Assembly: GCA_902566315.1 (NCBI GenBank)
Contig: CACFIL010000008.1
Coordinates: 1-47,744, forward strand
DNA: 47,744 nucleotides
DNA from: an uncultured Pelagibacteraceae bacterium
GTDB lineage: Bacteria; Pseudomonadota; Alphaproteobacteria; Pelagibacterales; Pelagibacteraceae
Direction of reading: 5' to 3'
How positions within the stretch are numbered: position 1 is the stretch's first letter; each line of letters starts with the position of its first letter. A model generated the notes under the pieces. The model saw only the letters and a list, made by a program, of their open reading frames with translations, was not told the DNA's origin and did no database searches. Both the position numbers and the translations under genes were made by a program. Below, piece after piece: positions 7,159 through 16,479 of the stretch.

Positions 7159-9591
7159 ATGAAATCAAAAGCAAAAGTTGTTGTAGTAGGTGGTGGAGTT
7201 GTTGGTGTTAGTGCTCTGTATCACTTAGCTAAAAAGGGCTGGTCTGATGTTGTTTTGATTGAAAGAAAAGAATTAACCTCAGGTTCAACATGGCATGCAG
7301 CTGGTCTACTTCCGCTATTTAACATGAGTTACTCAGTTGGCCAGTTACATAAATATGCAGTTAATCTTTATAAAAGTTTAGAGGAAGAAACAGGCAAGAA
7401 CGTCGGTTTCAGTGTTGTTTCAAATATTAGATTAGCAGACAACAAAGATAGAATGGATGAGTATCATCAATACGCTGGAGTTGCAAAAACTATAGGAGTA
7501 GATGTAAAATTTCTAACACCAGACCAGGTAAAAGAAATTTGGCCTTTGTGTAATACAAATGATTTAATTGGAGCAATACAACATCCCGAAGATGGATACA
7601 TTCAACCAGCTGATTTAACGCAAGCATTAGCTACGGGCGCAAGGAATAGAGGTGCTGAGATTTACAGAAATACAACAGTTCTGGCAATGAAACAAAATAA
7701 AGATGGATGGGTTGTTGAAACAGATAAGGGATCTATAGAATGTGAACACGTAATTTCATGTTCAGGAAATTTTGCTAGACAAACTGGTAAGATGGTTGGT
7801 TTAGATATTCCAGTAATACCAGTTGAACATCAATATATTGTAACAGAACCACATCCAGAAATTCAAAAAAGAAAAAAAGAAGGTCTTCCAGAAATGGGAG
7901 TTTTGAGAGATAGCGATAGCAGATGGTACATGAGAGAAGAAGCGGGTGGTTTAATTTTAGGACCATATGAAGATGGTGCTCCTGCCTGTTATGTAGATGG
8001 TCCTTCAAAGGAATCTGAGTATGAACTTTTCCAAGAAGATCTAGATAGACTTGCTCCTCATATTGAAGGAGCTATTCATAGAGTTCCAGCATTTGGAGAG
8101 GTAGGCGTTAAAAAAGTTTATAATGGAGCGATTTGTTATACCCCAGATGGAAATCCAATAGTTGGTCCAGCATGGGGATTAAAAAACTTTTGGATTAATG
8201 AAGGTCATAGTTTTGGTATTACAGCAGCCGGTGGAGCCGGATGGCAATTAGCAGAGTGGATTGTTGATGGCGAACCTACAATTGATATGCTTGGAGTAGA
8301 ACCAAGAAGATATGGAGATTATTGCTCAAAATCATATCTTAAAGAGAAGAATGAAGAAGCTTACAGTCATGTATTTATAACTCACTTTCCAGACGAAGAA
8401 AGACCAGCAGCAAGGCCTTTAAGAACAGCCCCGTGTTATGACAGAATGAAAAATCTTGGTGCAGTTTTTGGTCAAAAATTTGGATGGGAAAGACCAAACT
8501 TTTTTGCAACTGATGGCATGGAACAAAAGGATGATTGGTCATTTAGAAGATCTAATTGGTTTAAAGCAGTTGAAAAAGAGTGCAAAAATGTAAAAGAAAA
8601 TGTTGGACTACTAGATATGACCGCATTTGCTAAATGTAGAATTAAAGGACCTGGAGCTGAAGAATTTTTAGATAAGTTAGTAGCTAATAAATTACCAAAG
8701 AAGGTTGGAAGAATTAATTTATGTCACGCATTAAACACCAAAGGTGGTGTTCACTCAGAATTTACAATTATGAGAGAGTCAGAAAATAGTTTTTATCTTG
8801 TTTCTGCTGGAGCTTACCAAAGATTGGATCACGATTGGATATTTGGTTGGATGCCAAAAGATGGATCAGTTCAATTTGAGAATTTAACAAATAGTAAAGG
8901 TGTACTTGTAGTATCAGGACCGAAAGCAAGAAAACTAATGCAAAGAGTATCAAATGATGATTTTTCAAATGAAAATTTTAAATGGCTAAGTGCAAAACAA
9001 GTAGATGTAGGTTTTGCACCAGTAAATGCAATGAGAGTTAATTTTGTTGGAGAGCTAGGATGGGAACTTCATCATCCTATTGAATATCAAAATCATATTT
9101 TCGATAAACTAATGGATGCAGGTCAAGACTTAGGTTTAAAACCTTATGGTATTAGAGCAATGAACAGTTTAAGAGTTGAAAAATCGTACAAACTAGTTGG
9201 AACTGAATTGTCAATTGAGTATTCACCTTACGAAAGTGGTTTAGATAGATTTATTCATCCAAACAAAGGAAGTTTTATTGGACTTGATGCTTTAAATAAA
9301 TGGAGAGAAAAAGGCTTTGATAATAAGCTTGTTACTCTAGAGGTTCACGAAACTAGTGATGCGGATGTATTAGGAAACAACCCAATTTATGAAAATGGTA
9401 GTGTTGTAGGACGTGCAACTGGTGGTGATTTTGGATTTAGACTAGGAAAATCTATCGCACTAGGAATGGTTAAACCAGAGTTAGCAAATGTTGGACAAAA
9501 ACTAAGGATTGATATACTTGGTAAAATGCATGAGGCAACAATTTTAGAGGAAAGTCCTTACGATGCAGAAAATAAATTATTGAGAGCTTAA
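7159..9591 (+). CDS. FAD-dependent dimethylglycine/sarcosine dehydrogenase with C-terminal GcvT domain
   Basis: An 810-residue two-part enzyme. Residues 1-390 or so are a DAO-type FAD domain with the dinucleotide loop VVGGGVVG (residues 9-16) and the [10 protein letters not shown] motif, whose H46 corresponds to the histidine that carries covalent FAD in mitochondrial DMGDH. The rest is a GcvT-like folate-binding barrel that would pass the demethylated carbon to tetrahydrofolate. The enzyme oxidatively N-demethylates a methylated glycine and hands electrons to ETF. This fits its direct neighbours, since etfB, etfA and ETF-QO follow with one-base overlaps or short gaps. The exact substrate among dimethylglycine, sarcosine and related amines is not fixed by sequence. 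Confidence 0.9.
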   Translation: MKSKAKVVVVGGGVVGVSALYHLAKKGWSDVVLIERKELTSGSTWHAAGLLPLFNMSYSVGQLHKYAVNLYKSLEEETGKNVGFSVVSNIRLADNKDRMDEYHQYAGVAKTIGVDVKFLTPDQVKEIWPLCNTNDLIGAIQHPEDGYIQPADLTQALATGARNRGAEIYRNTTVLAMKQNKDGWVVETDKGSIECEHVISCSGNFARQTGKMVGLDIPVIPVEHQYIVTEPHPEIQKRKKEGLPEMGVLRDSDSRWYMREEAGGLILGPYEDGAPACYVDGPSKESEYELFQEDLDRLAPHIEGAIHRVPAFGEVGVKKVYNGAICYTPDGNPIVGPAWGLKNFWINEGHSFGITAAGGAGWQLAEWIVDGEPTIDMLGVEPRRYGDYCSKSYLKEKNEEAYSHVFITHFPDEERPAARPLRTAPCYDRMKNLGAVFGQKFGWERPNFFATDGMEQKDDWSFRRSNWFKAVEKECKNVKENVGLLDMTAFAKCRIKGPGAEEFLDKLVANKLPKKVGRINLCHALNTKGGVHSEFTIMRESENSFYLVSAGAYQRLDHDWIFGWMPKDGSVQFENLTNSKGVLVVSGPKARKLMQRVSNDDFSNENFKWLSAKQVDVGFAPVNAMRVNFVGELGWELHHPIEYQNHIFDKLMDAGQDLGLKPYGIRAMNSLRVEKSYKLVGTELSIEYSPYESGLDRFIHPNKGSFIGLDALNKWREKGFDNKLVTLEVHETSDADVLGNNPIYENGSVVGRATGGDFGFRLGKSIALGMVKPELANVGQKLRIDILGKMHEATILEESPYDAENKLLRA

Positions 9592-10340
9592 TGAAAATTT
9601 TAGTCGCTGTAAAAAGAGTTATTGATTATAACGTTCAAATTAGAGTTAAAGAGGACGGTAGTGGAGTTGTTACTGATAACGTTAAAATGTCAACAAACCC
9701 ACCAGATGACAATGCTATTGAGGAAGCTGTAAAAATAAAAGAGTCAGGTAAAGCAACAGAAATAATAGCAGTCACTGTTGGTGAAGAGAAAGCTCAAGAG
9801 ACAGTTAGAAAAGCTTTAGCAGTAGGAGCGGATAGAGGAATTCATGTAAAGGTTGATGGTATCATTGAACCTCTTGCTGTATCTAAAATATTAAAAAAAA
9901 TTGTTGAAAAAGAAAATCCAGATTTAGTATTTATGGGTAAACAAGCAATTGATGATGACTGCAATCAAACAGGTCAAATGTTAGCGGCACATTTAAATTG
10001 GCCACAAGCAACTTTTGCCTCAAAAATAGAGGTAAACGATAAATCATTACAAGTTACTAGAGAAGTAGATGAAGGTCTTGAAACCATAGAAGTTAATACA
10101 CCAGCTATTGTTACGTGTGATTTAAGATTAAATGAGCCAAGATATGCGTCACTGCCGAATATAATGAAAGCTAAAAAAAAACCTATTGAACAGATTAATG
10201 CGTCAGATCTAGGAGTTGATACAAACCCTAGAATAGAACATATTAAGATTGAAGAACCTCCAAAAAGAAAAGCGGGTATTAAAGTTGCGAGTGTTGAAGA
10301 ATTAGTACAAAAATTAAAAAATGAGGCTAAAGTAATTTAA
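9591..10340 (+). CDS. etfB: Electron transfer flavoprotein beta subunit
   Basis: A 249-residue EtfB of normal length. It opens with [19 protein letters not shown], contains [16 protein letters not shown] and the family motif [17 protein letters not shown], and has [11 protein letters not shown] in the second half. It binds AMP and docks with dehydrogenases to accept electrons onto the FAD of the alpha subunit. Its start overlaps the dehydrogenase stop by one base and its stop overlaps the etfA start by one base, so the three are translationally coupled. Confidence 0.96.
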   Translation: MKILVAVKRVIDYNVQIRVKEDGSGVVTDNVKMSTNPPDDNAIEEAVKIKESGKATEIIAVTVGEEKAQETVRKALAVGADRGIHVKVDGIIEPLAVSKILKKIVEKENPDLVFMGKQAIDDDCNQTGQMLAAHLNWPQATFASKIEVNDKSLQVTREVDEGLETIEVNTPAIVTCDLRLNEPRYASLPNIMKAKKKPIEQINASDLGVDTNPRIEHIKIEEPPKRKAGIKVASVEELVQKLKNEAKVI

Positions 10341-11293
10341 TGTCAGTTTTATTAATAGCAGAGCATAACAACAAAGAAGTAAAACCATTTACTTTAAATG
10401 CAATTACAGCTGCATCACAAATAGATCAAAATCTTCATGTATTGTTAATTGGAAGCAAGGCAGATGATGTTGCAAAATCATTATCTGAAGTTCCTTTAGT
10501 AAAAAAAGTTCTTCATATAGACCATGAAATTTATGAAAATTATATTGCTGAGAATTATACTGCAGCAATTTTAAAACATGCTGATAAATATTCACATATT
10601 ATTTGCTCAGCAAATACTTTTGGAAAAAACCTTATGCCAAGAGTAGCAGCATTATTAGATATTTCACAAGTGAGTGATATTATAAAAGTTATATCTCCTG
10701 ATACCTTTTTAAGACCAATTTATGCTGGAAATGCATTTGCTACAGTTAAAAGTAATGATGAAAAAAAATGTGTTACTATTAGACCAACATCATTTGAAGC
10801 AGCTGAAACAACTGGAGGATCTGCTGAAATAGAAAAAATAGATGCAGCGGATCAAAACGAAAATACGAAATTTATAAATAGAGAAGAAATTAAATCAGAT
10901 AGACCTGAATTAGGCACAGCCAGAATAGTAATTTCAGGTGGTAGAGGCTTACAAAGTGGTGAAAATTTCAAATTAATAACTGATGTAGCGGACAAGCTAA
11001 ATGCTGCAATAGGAGCCTCAAGAGCTGCAGTTGATGCAGGATACATCACAAACGAACATCAAGTGGGACAAACAGGAAAAGTTGTTGTGCCTGATCTATA
11101 TATAGCAGTTGGAATTTCTGGAGCCATTCAACATTTAGCAGGAATGAAAGAAAGTAAAGTTATTGTTGCTATAAATAAAGATGGTGAAGCACCTATTTTT
11201 AGTGTCGCAGATTACGGCCTGGAAGCTGATTTATTCGAAGCACTTCCTCAATTCTTAGAGGAACTGAACAAATTAAACACTATACAAAAATAA
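10340..11293 (+). CDS. etfA: Electron transfer flavoprotein alpha subunit
   Basis: A 317-residue EtfA. The C-terminal FAD-binding domain is intact: ISGGRGLQSGENF, AAIGASRAAVDAGY, QVGQTGKVVVPDLY and AVGISGAIQHLAGM, then VAINKDGEAPIFSVADYGL. With EtfB it forms the soluble heterodimer that carries electrons from the upstream DMGDH-type enzyme to the membrane-bound ETF-QO encoded 21 bases downstream. Confidence 0.96.
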   Translation: MSVLLIAEHNNKEVKPFTLNAITAASQIDQNLHVLLIGSKADDVAKSLSEVPLVKKVLHIDHEIYENYIAENYTAAILKHADKYSHIICSANTFGKNLMPRVAALLDISQVSDIIKVISPDTFLRPIYAGNAFATVKSNDEKKCVTIRPTSFEAAETTGGSAEIEKIDAADQNENTKFINREEIKSDRPELGTARIVISGGRGLQSGENFKLITDVADKLNAAIGASRAAVDAGYITNEHQVGQTGKVVVPDLYIAVGISGAIQHLAGMKESKVIVAINKDGEAPIFSVADYGLEADLFEALPQFLEELNKLNTIQK

Positions 11294-11314
11294 CAAATAC
11301 TGTAAGAAATTAGT

Positions 11315-12934
11315 ATGTCCAGAGAAGTGATGGAATACGATGTTGTAATCGTAGGTGGCGGACCATCGGGACTTTCAACTGCAATAAAATTAAAGCAGTT
11401 AAATCCAGATATTAATGTCTGCCTTTTAGAAAAAGCATCTGAAATAGGTGCACATATTTTATCCGGGAACGTGTTTGAAACACGAGCCTTAGATGAACTA
11501 TTGCCAAATTGGAAAGATCTTAATCCACCAATTAAAACAAAAGTTAACAAAGAAAAGTTTCTATTTCTAGGAAAGACAAAAAAAATTAGTTGGCCAACCT
11601 GGTTATTACCTAAAGTACAACAAAATCATAACAATTATATTATTAGTCTAGCTAATTTATGTAGATGGTTAGCAGAACAAGCTGAAACTCTTGGAGTTGA
11701 AATATTCCCAGGTTTTCCTGCAAGTGAAGTTTTATATAATGAAGATGGTTCTGTTAAGGGTGTAGCAACTCAAGATATGGGTTTAGATAAAGAAGGTAAT
11801 AAAAAAGATGGTTATGAACCAGGAATGGAACTTCATGCGAAAGTTACAGTTTTTGCAGAAGGGTGTAGAGGACATTTAGGAAAAGAATTAATCAAAAAAT
11901 TTGATTTAGATAAAGGAAAAGATCCACAACAGTATGGAATTGGATTTAAAGAAATTTGGGAATTAAAAGAAGAAAATCACGACGAAGGTCTAGTGATGCA
12001 TACAGCAGGCTGGCCATTAGATAATAGCACCTACGGGGGAAGCTTTGTTTATCATGCGGAAAATAAACAAATATTTTTAGGATATGTCATTGGTCTTGAT
12101 TATAAAAATCCTCATCTTTCGCCATTTGATGAATTTCAAAAATTTAAAACTCATCCAGCGATTAGATCAATATTAGAAGGTGGTAAAAGAATATCATATG
12201 GAGCAAGAGCACTTATAGAGGGAGGTTTTCAAAGTTTACCCAAGATGTTTATGCCAGGTGCATTATTAGTTGGTTGTGATGCAGGCACATTAAACATGCC
12301 AAAAATTAAAGGATCACATACTGCAATGAAAAGTGGAATGATTGCAGCGGAAACTATTATTGATCACATAAAATCAAGCAAAGAATTATCTATTTATGAG
12401 GAAAAATTTAAAAAAAGTTGGGTTTATAAAGAGTTATATGAGGCTAGAAATGTTAAACCTAGCTTTAGTTGGGGTTTAATTCTTGGAATAATATTTACAG
12501 GGATTGATCAAATTTTATTTAAAGGAAGATTGCCATTCACACTTAAACATAAACATGCTGATCACGAAACTTTAAAACCAGCAAGTGAAATGCCAAAAAT
12601 AGATTATCCAAAACCAGATAATGCTATTACATTTGATAAAACTAGTTCAGTTTATCTAACTGGAACTAATCATGCTGAAAATCAACCAGTACATCTTCAA
12701 CTTAAAGATAAAGATTTACCAATAAAATATACTTTAGGTAAATACGATGAGCCTGCACAAAGATACTGTCCAGTCGGAGTTTATGAAATTCAAAAAGAAA
12801 ATGATGTTGAAAAATTTGTAATTAATTCTCAAAATTGTATTCATTGTAAAACTTGCGATATAAAAGAACCGTCACAAAATATTACATGGGTTACACCAGA
12901 AGGTGGGGGTGGGCCAAAGTACGGAAATATGTAG
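11315..12934 (+). CDS. Electron transfer flavoprotein-ubiquinone oxidoreductase
   Basis: A 539-residue ETF-QO. It has the FAD loop VGGGPSG at residues 13-19, a mid-region with a membrane-associating segment (GLILGIIFTGIDQILF) and a C-terminal 4Fe-4S domain with C485, C508, C511 and C514 (RYCPVG ... CIHCKTCDI). It accepts electrons from ETF and reduces ubiquinone at the inner membrane, linking methylamine-type oxidation to respiration. It is the last plus-strand gene of the first block; the next gene is on the opposite strand and begins at the next base, so any transcription terminator must lie within coding sequence. Confidence 0.95.
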   Translation: MSREVMEYDVVIVGGGPSGLSTAIKLKQLNPDINVCLLEKASEIGAHILSGNVFETRALDELLPNWKDLNPPIKTKVNKEKFLFLGKTKKISWPTWLLPKVQQNHNNYIISLANLCRWLAEQAETLGVEIFPGFPASEVLYNEDGSVKGVATQDMGLDKEGNKKDGYEPGMELHAKVTVFAEGCRGHLGKELIKKFDLDKGKDPQQYGIGFKEIWELKEENHDEGLVMHTAGWPLDNSTYGGSFVYHAENKQIFLGYVIGLDYKNPHLSPFDEFQKFKTHPAIRSILEGGKRISYGARALIEGGFQSLPKMFMPGALLVGCDAGTLNMPKIKGSHTAMKSGMIAAETIIDHIKSSKELSIYEEKFKKSWVYKELYEARNVKPSFSWGLILGIIFTGIDQILFKGRLPFTLKHKHADHETLKPASEMPKIDYPKPDNAITFDKTSSVYLTGTNHAENQPVHLQLKDKDLPIKYTLGKYDEPAQRYCPVGVYEIQKENDVEKFVINSQNCIHCKTCDIKEPSQNITWVTPEGGGGPKYGNM

Positions 12935-13309
12935 TTAAGAAAGATCTATTGCAAATTTTTTTAAAGTTTCAATTGGTACCAACTTTAATGTGTTAACATG
13001 AGTTTTTTTTAAATATATAGAGCATCCAATTCCTGCTTCTAAAGCTCTTGCAACCCAACTGGCACATACACACCAGTTATCTCCATCAACCAATCCAGGA
13101 AAACCAAATTCAGGGTGAGGTGTTATCAAATCATTACCAGCCTCCTTACACCATTCTAAAAATTCGTCGTTAACTTTTACACAAACTGTGTGTAAACCAC
13201 GATCGTTATCATCTGTGTTACAACAACCGTCTCTGAACCATCCAGTTAATGGATTTTTTGAACATTCTTCAAGATCTTCACCAAGAACGTTTTTTTGAGC
13301 CTCACTCAT
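12935..13309 (-). CDS. DUF2237 family protein
   Basis: A 124-residue protein with the DUF2237 signature: NVLGEDLEECS at the start, TGWFRDGCCN, then GLHTVCVKVNDEFLEW and GDNWCVCASWVARAL. Several cysteines are well placed for metal binding, but no activity is known to me for this family. Its start overlaps the hisI stop by one base, so it is co-transcribed with hisI. It abuts the convergent ETF-QO gene with no spacer. Confidence 0.88.
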   Translation of the reverse strand: MSEAQKNVLGEDLEECSKNPLTGWFRDGCCNTDDNDRGLHTVCVKVNDEFLEWCKEAGNDLITPHPEFGFPGLVDGDNWCVCASWVARALEAGIGCSIYLKKTHVNTLKLVPIETLKKFAIDLS

Positions 13310-13776
13310 TAAATTTTAGTGGGATTAGGTTGTCCTTTATAAACAACCTCTGGATCAAATTTTTTCTTTTCTTCTTCAAATTTCATTTCTACTTTACGTC
13401 CATTTTCAATTTTCCCTGTAGGTACTGATCGATAAAAACATGATCTGTAACCAACATGGCAACTTGCACCATCACCAATATCTACAGTTATCCAAACTGC
13501 ATCTTGATCATCGTCAATTCTTATTTCTTTTACTTTTTGAGTGAAACCACTAGTTTTCCCTTTATGCCAAATCTCTTTTCTAGACCTGCTCCAGTAGTGA
13601 GCTTCTTTTGTTTCTATTGTTAATTTTAAAGCTTCAACATTCATATAACCGTGCATTAGAATCTCTTTGGTTTCTGCACATGTTGTAATTACAGGGATTA
13701 AACCATCATTATCGAATTTTGGAGATAATAGGTTACCTTCCTCTATATCAGCGACATTTTCTCTTTTTTTAAACAT
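13309..13776 (-). CDS. hisI: Phosphoribosyl-AMP cyclohydrolase
   Basis: A 155-residue HisI without a fused HisE domain, as is usual in alphaproteobacteria. It has GLIPVITTCAETKEILMHGY, the HYWSRSRKEIWHKG segment, the acidic DDDQDAVWITVD Mg site, and a cysteine pair in GASCHVGYRSCFYR for zinc. It opens the adenine ring of phosphoribosyl-AMP in histidine biosynthesis. It is read away from folE, and both would be driven from the 80-base AT-rich spacer at 13777-13856. No other his gene is in the window. Confidence 0.94.
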   Translation of the reverse strand: MFKKRENVADIEEGNLLSPKFDNDGLIPVITTCAETKEILMHGYMNVEALKLTIETKEAHYWSRSRKEIWHKGKTSGFTQKVKEIRIDDDQDAVWITVDIGDGASCHVGYRSCFYRSVPTGKIENGRKVEMKFEEEKKKFDPEVVYKGQPNPTKI

Positions 13777-13856
13777 ATATAAGTCGCAATATCTAACATA
13801 TTACTGAATATATTAAATATTTTAAATTTAAGGATTTATATATATAAAAACCCATC

Positions 13857-14459
13857 ATGAAATTAGTAAAAAACGAAAATAACAAAAATACTGAGATTGT
13901 AACAGACGAAGAGGCACGTGAAGCCTTTGTCAAAATCTTAAAATGGATAGGTGAAGATCCATCTAGAGAAGGTTTATTAGAAACTCCAAAAAGGGTTACG
14001 AAAGCATTCAAAGAGTACTTTAAAGGTTACAAAGAGGATCCTAAAGAAATTTTGAGCAAAACTTTTGGCGATGTTGAAGGTTACAGCGATATGGTAGTTC
14101 AAAAAAATATTTCTGTACAAAGTCACTGCGAACATCATATGGCACCTATTATTGGAATCGCACATGTTGCTTACATTCCGAATGAGAGAGTTGTTGGACT
14201 AAGCAAAATTGCAAGAGTTGTGGAAGTTTTTTCAAAAAGGCTTCAAACACAGGAAAGATTAACAGTCCAAATCGCAAATACATTAATGGAGTCACTAGAT
14301 GCAAAGGGCGTTGCGGTAACAATTGACTCAACTCACCAGTGTATGACTATGCGAGGTATTAAAAAGGAACAAGCTACAACTGTTACTAATTTTTATTTAG
14401 GTCAATTTAAAGACGATCTTAGTTATCAGAATAGGTATTTGCGATTTATTGCAAAATAG
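13857..14459 (+). CDS. folE: GTP cyclohydrolase I
   Basis: A 200-residue FolE. It has the DPSREGLLETPKRV segment, the zinc site QSHCEHHMAPIIG with C91 and H94, and the third zinc ligand C162 in HQCMTMRG. It converts GTP to dihydroneopterin triphosphate, the first step of tetrahydrofolate synthesis. This is apt beside folate-dependent demethylating enzymes, although it is also a housekeeping gene. It is transcribed divergently from hisI. Confidence 0.96.
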   Translation: MKLVKNENNKNTEIVTDEEAREAFVKILKWIGEDPSREGLLETPKRVTKAFKEYFKGYKEDPKEILSKTFGDVEGYSDMVVQKNISVQSHCEHHMAPIIGIAHVAYIPNERVVGLSKIARVVEVFSKRLQTQERLTVQIANTLMESLDAKGVAVTIDSTHQCMTMRGIKKEQATTVTNFYLGQFKDDLSYQNRYLRFIAK

Positions 14460-14472
14460 AGTTTAATTATAC

Positions 14473-15477
14473 ATGCCTGAAACTTTCAAAGCTCTGGTCG
14501 TAAACCAGAATGGTGAAAATTTTTCTCAAGAAGTTAAAGAATTAAATTTTGATTTTTTAAACGAAGGTGAGGTTTTAGTAAAAATACAATACTCTGATTT
14601 AAATTATAAAGATGCTTTGATTTTAAAAGATGGTGCAAAATTAGTAAAAGAGTTTCCAAGGATTCCTGGAATTGATTTCTCAGGTACAGTAGCAGAAAGT
14701 AAGTCAGATGAATTCAAAGAAGGTGATGAGGTAATACTTACTGGTTGCAGAGTTGGAGAATTATTTCACGGAGGATTCTCTCAATATGCAAGAGTCAAAA
14801 AAGAATTTCTTATAAAGAAACCTTCAGGTATTGATTTAAAGCAAGCAATGATGATAGGTACAGCAGGTTTTACTGCTATGTTATGTGCCTTTGCAGTAAA
14901 AGCAAAAGAAGAATTATTACTACAAAGCAAAGTGAACGATGTCCTTGTAACAGGTTCAACTGGTGGTGTAGGGATGGTTGCAGTAAATATTCTGTCAAAA
15001 ATGGGATGTAATGTAACTGCAATCACAGGAAAACCTGAAAAAGCTGATTATTTAAAAGAATTAGGAGCAAAAACTGTTTTAGATCGTAAAGAATTTGAAG
15101 GTGAACCAAGATTAATTGGTAAAGGTACTTGGGATGGTGTTGTGGATACTGTCGGTGGAAATATTTTAGCAAATGCAATATCTCAAACAAGATTAAAAGG
15201 AATTGTAGCTGTCTGTGGTAATGCCAGTGGAACTAACAAATTAAATACTTCTGTAGTTCCTTTTTATATCAGAGCTGTAAAACTATGGGGCGTAGATTCA
15301 GTTAATGTAAGCAATAAAAGAAAAGAATTCGTATGGGGTGAAGTACCAAGTTTAGTAGATTTTAGTATTATTGAAAAATCAATTAAAATAGTTGGGCTTG
15401 AGGAATTATTGACTGTATTTCCGGAAATGCTTGAAGGAAAATTGAAAAATAGAATTTTAGTGGACGTAAATAAATAA
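14473..15477 (+). CDS. acuI: Acryloyl-CoA reductase-like MDR oxidoreductase (AcuI/YhdH family)
   Basis: A 334-residue medium-chain reductase without zinc ligands. It has RIPGIDFSGTV, the GTAGFTAMLC segment of the YhdH/AcuI group, and the NADPH-binding loop TGSTGGVGMVAV at residues 160-171. AcuI reduces acryloyl-CoA to propionyl-CoA and protects DMSP-degrading bacteria from acrylate. The DddP-like gene at 2593 would produce acrylate, which makes this assignment attractive. YhdH homologues of unknown physiological role are the alternative. The stop overlaps the downstream LysR gene start by one base. Confidence 0.78.
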   Translation: MPETFKALVVNQNGENFSQEVKELNFDFLNEGEVLVKIQYSDLNYKDALILKDGAKLVKEFPRIPGIDFSGTVAESKSDEFKEGDEVILTGCRVGELFHGGFSQYARVKKEFLIKKPSGIDLKQAMMIGTAGFTAMLCAFAVKAKEELLLQSKVNDVLVTGSTGGVGMVAVNILSKMGCNVTAITGKPEKADYLKELGAKTVLDRKEFEGEPRLIGKGTWDGVVDTVGGNILANAISQTRLKGIVAVCGNASGTNKLNTSVVPFYIRAVKLWGVDSVNVSNKRKEFVWGEVPSLVDFSIIEKSIKIVGLEELLTVFPEMLEGKLKNRILVDVNK

Positions 15478-16367
15478 TGGATTGGGATAAATTAAAAATT
15501 TTTCATGCTGTAGCTGAAGCTGGTAGTTTTACAAGCGCTACCGTAATTCTAAATCTAAGCCAATCTGCAATTAGTAGACAAATTCAATCTTTAGAAGAAG
15601 ATTTAAAAGTAAAGTTATTTGAAAGACATGCAAGAGGATTGACACTTACAGAAAATGGTGAATACGTTTATAAAACTGCACATGAAGTTATCAGTAAACT
15701 TAAAGAGGTAGAAACAACTTTAGGAGATCAAAAACATAAACCAACCGGAAAACTAACAATTACAACTGTTAGAAGTTTTGGTACTCACTGGTTAACACCG
15801 AGAATTCAAGAGTTTATGCAATTAAATCCAGAAATTGAAATAGAATTAATTTTTGACGATAAAGAGTTAGATTTAAGCACAAGACAAGCCGATATAGGAA
15901 TATTTATGAGAAGACCAAAGCAACTTAATTATATTCAAAGAAAACTAATGGACATAAATTACCATATATATGGCTCAAATAAGTATCTAGAAAAACATGG
16001 TATGCCTAAATCTATAAATGATTTAAACAAGCATAACTTTATATCATTTGGTAGAGGAGCCCCATCACCTGTGTTTAACCCAGATTGGGCATTAAAACTT
16101 GGTATAAAAGATAATAAAAAAAGAAAACCTGTTATGAAAGTAAATAGCGTTATGGGTTTACTGTTAGCAGTCGAAAGTGGTGTAGGCCTTGCGGCTCTTC
16201 CAGATTATTTAGTTTCTTTATCTCGAAATGTAATTAAAGTTCTACCAAGCGTTGAGGGTCCAATTACAGAGGCTCACTTTGTTTTTCCTGAATCATTAAA
16301 AAATGTAGCTAGAGTGACAACCTTCAGAAACTTTCTTTATAGTAAAATCTCAGAATTTAAGTCTTAA
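15477..16367 (+). CDS. LysR-family transcriptional regulator
   Basis: A 296-residue LysR-type regulator. The N-terminal winged helix-turn-helix reads FHAVAEAGSFTSATVIL then LSQSAISRQIQSLEEDL, followed by LFERHARGLTLTENG, with a periplasmic-binding-like effector domain from about residue 90. Unlike many LysR genes it is not divergent from its probable target; it overlaps the acuI-like gene stop by one base and would be co-transcribed with it. Regulation of the acuI operon in response to acrylate or a related acid is a plausible inference. The gene ends before the iron-regulated spacer. Confidence 0.9.
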   Translation: MDWDKLKIFHAVAEAGSFTSATVILNLSQSAISRQIQSLEEDLKVKLFERHARGLTLTENGEYVYKTAHEVISKLKEVETTLGDQKHKPTGKLTITTVRSFGTHWLTPRIQEFMQLNPEIEIELIFDDKELDLSTRQADIGIFMRRPKQLNYIQRKLMDINYHIYGSNKYLEKHGMPKSINDLNKHNFISFGRGAPSPVFNPDWALKLGIKDNKKRKPVMKVNSVMGLLLAVESGVGLAALPDYLVSLSRNVIKVLPSVEGPITEAHFVFPESLKNVARVTTFRNFLYSKISEFKS

Positions 16368-16408
16368 AATATCAATAATATTTTCGTTAAGTGCGTCATT
16401 AATGCGAT

Positions 16409-16439
16409 TGATAATCATTATCATTGAGAATAGTTATCA
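16409..16439. promoter_or_regulatory. Tandem Fur-box operator
   Basis: Bases 16409-16423 read TGATAATCATTATCA, a perfect 7-1-7 inverted repeat identical to the classical Fur consensus TGATAATNATTATCA. A second, weaker copy (TGAGAATAGTTATCA, 12 of 14 arm bases) starts exactly 16 bases later at 16425. Both lie 40-70 bases upstream of the Fe(III)-binding protein gene. Binding by a Fur-family repressor under iron sufficiency is the expected function. Confidence 0.85.
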
Positions 16440-16479
16440 AAATCATTATAAATTATAAAAAACTAAAAGAGAGAGATAT

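Noticed and set aside
13777..13856. Divergent hisI/folE spacer as a defined operator
   Set aside because: It is AT-rich and surely holds promoters, but no specific repeat or motif stands out.
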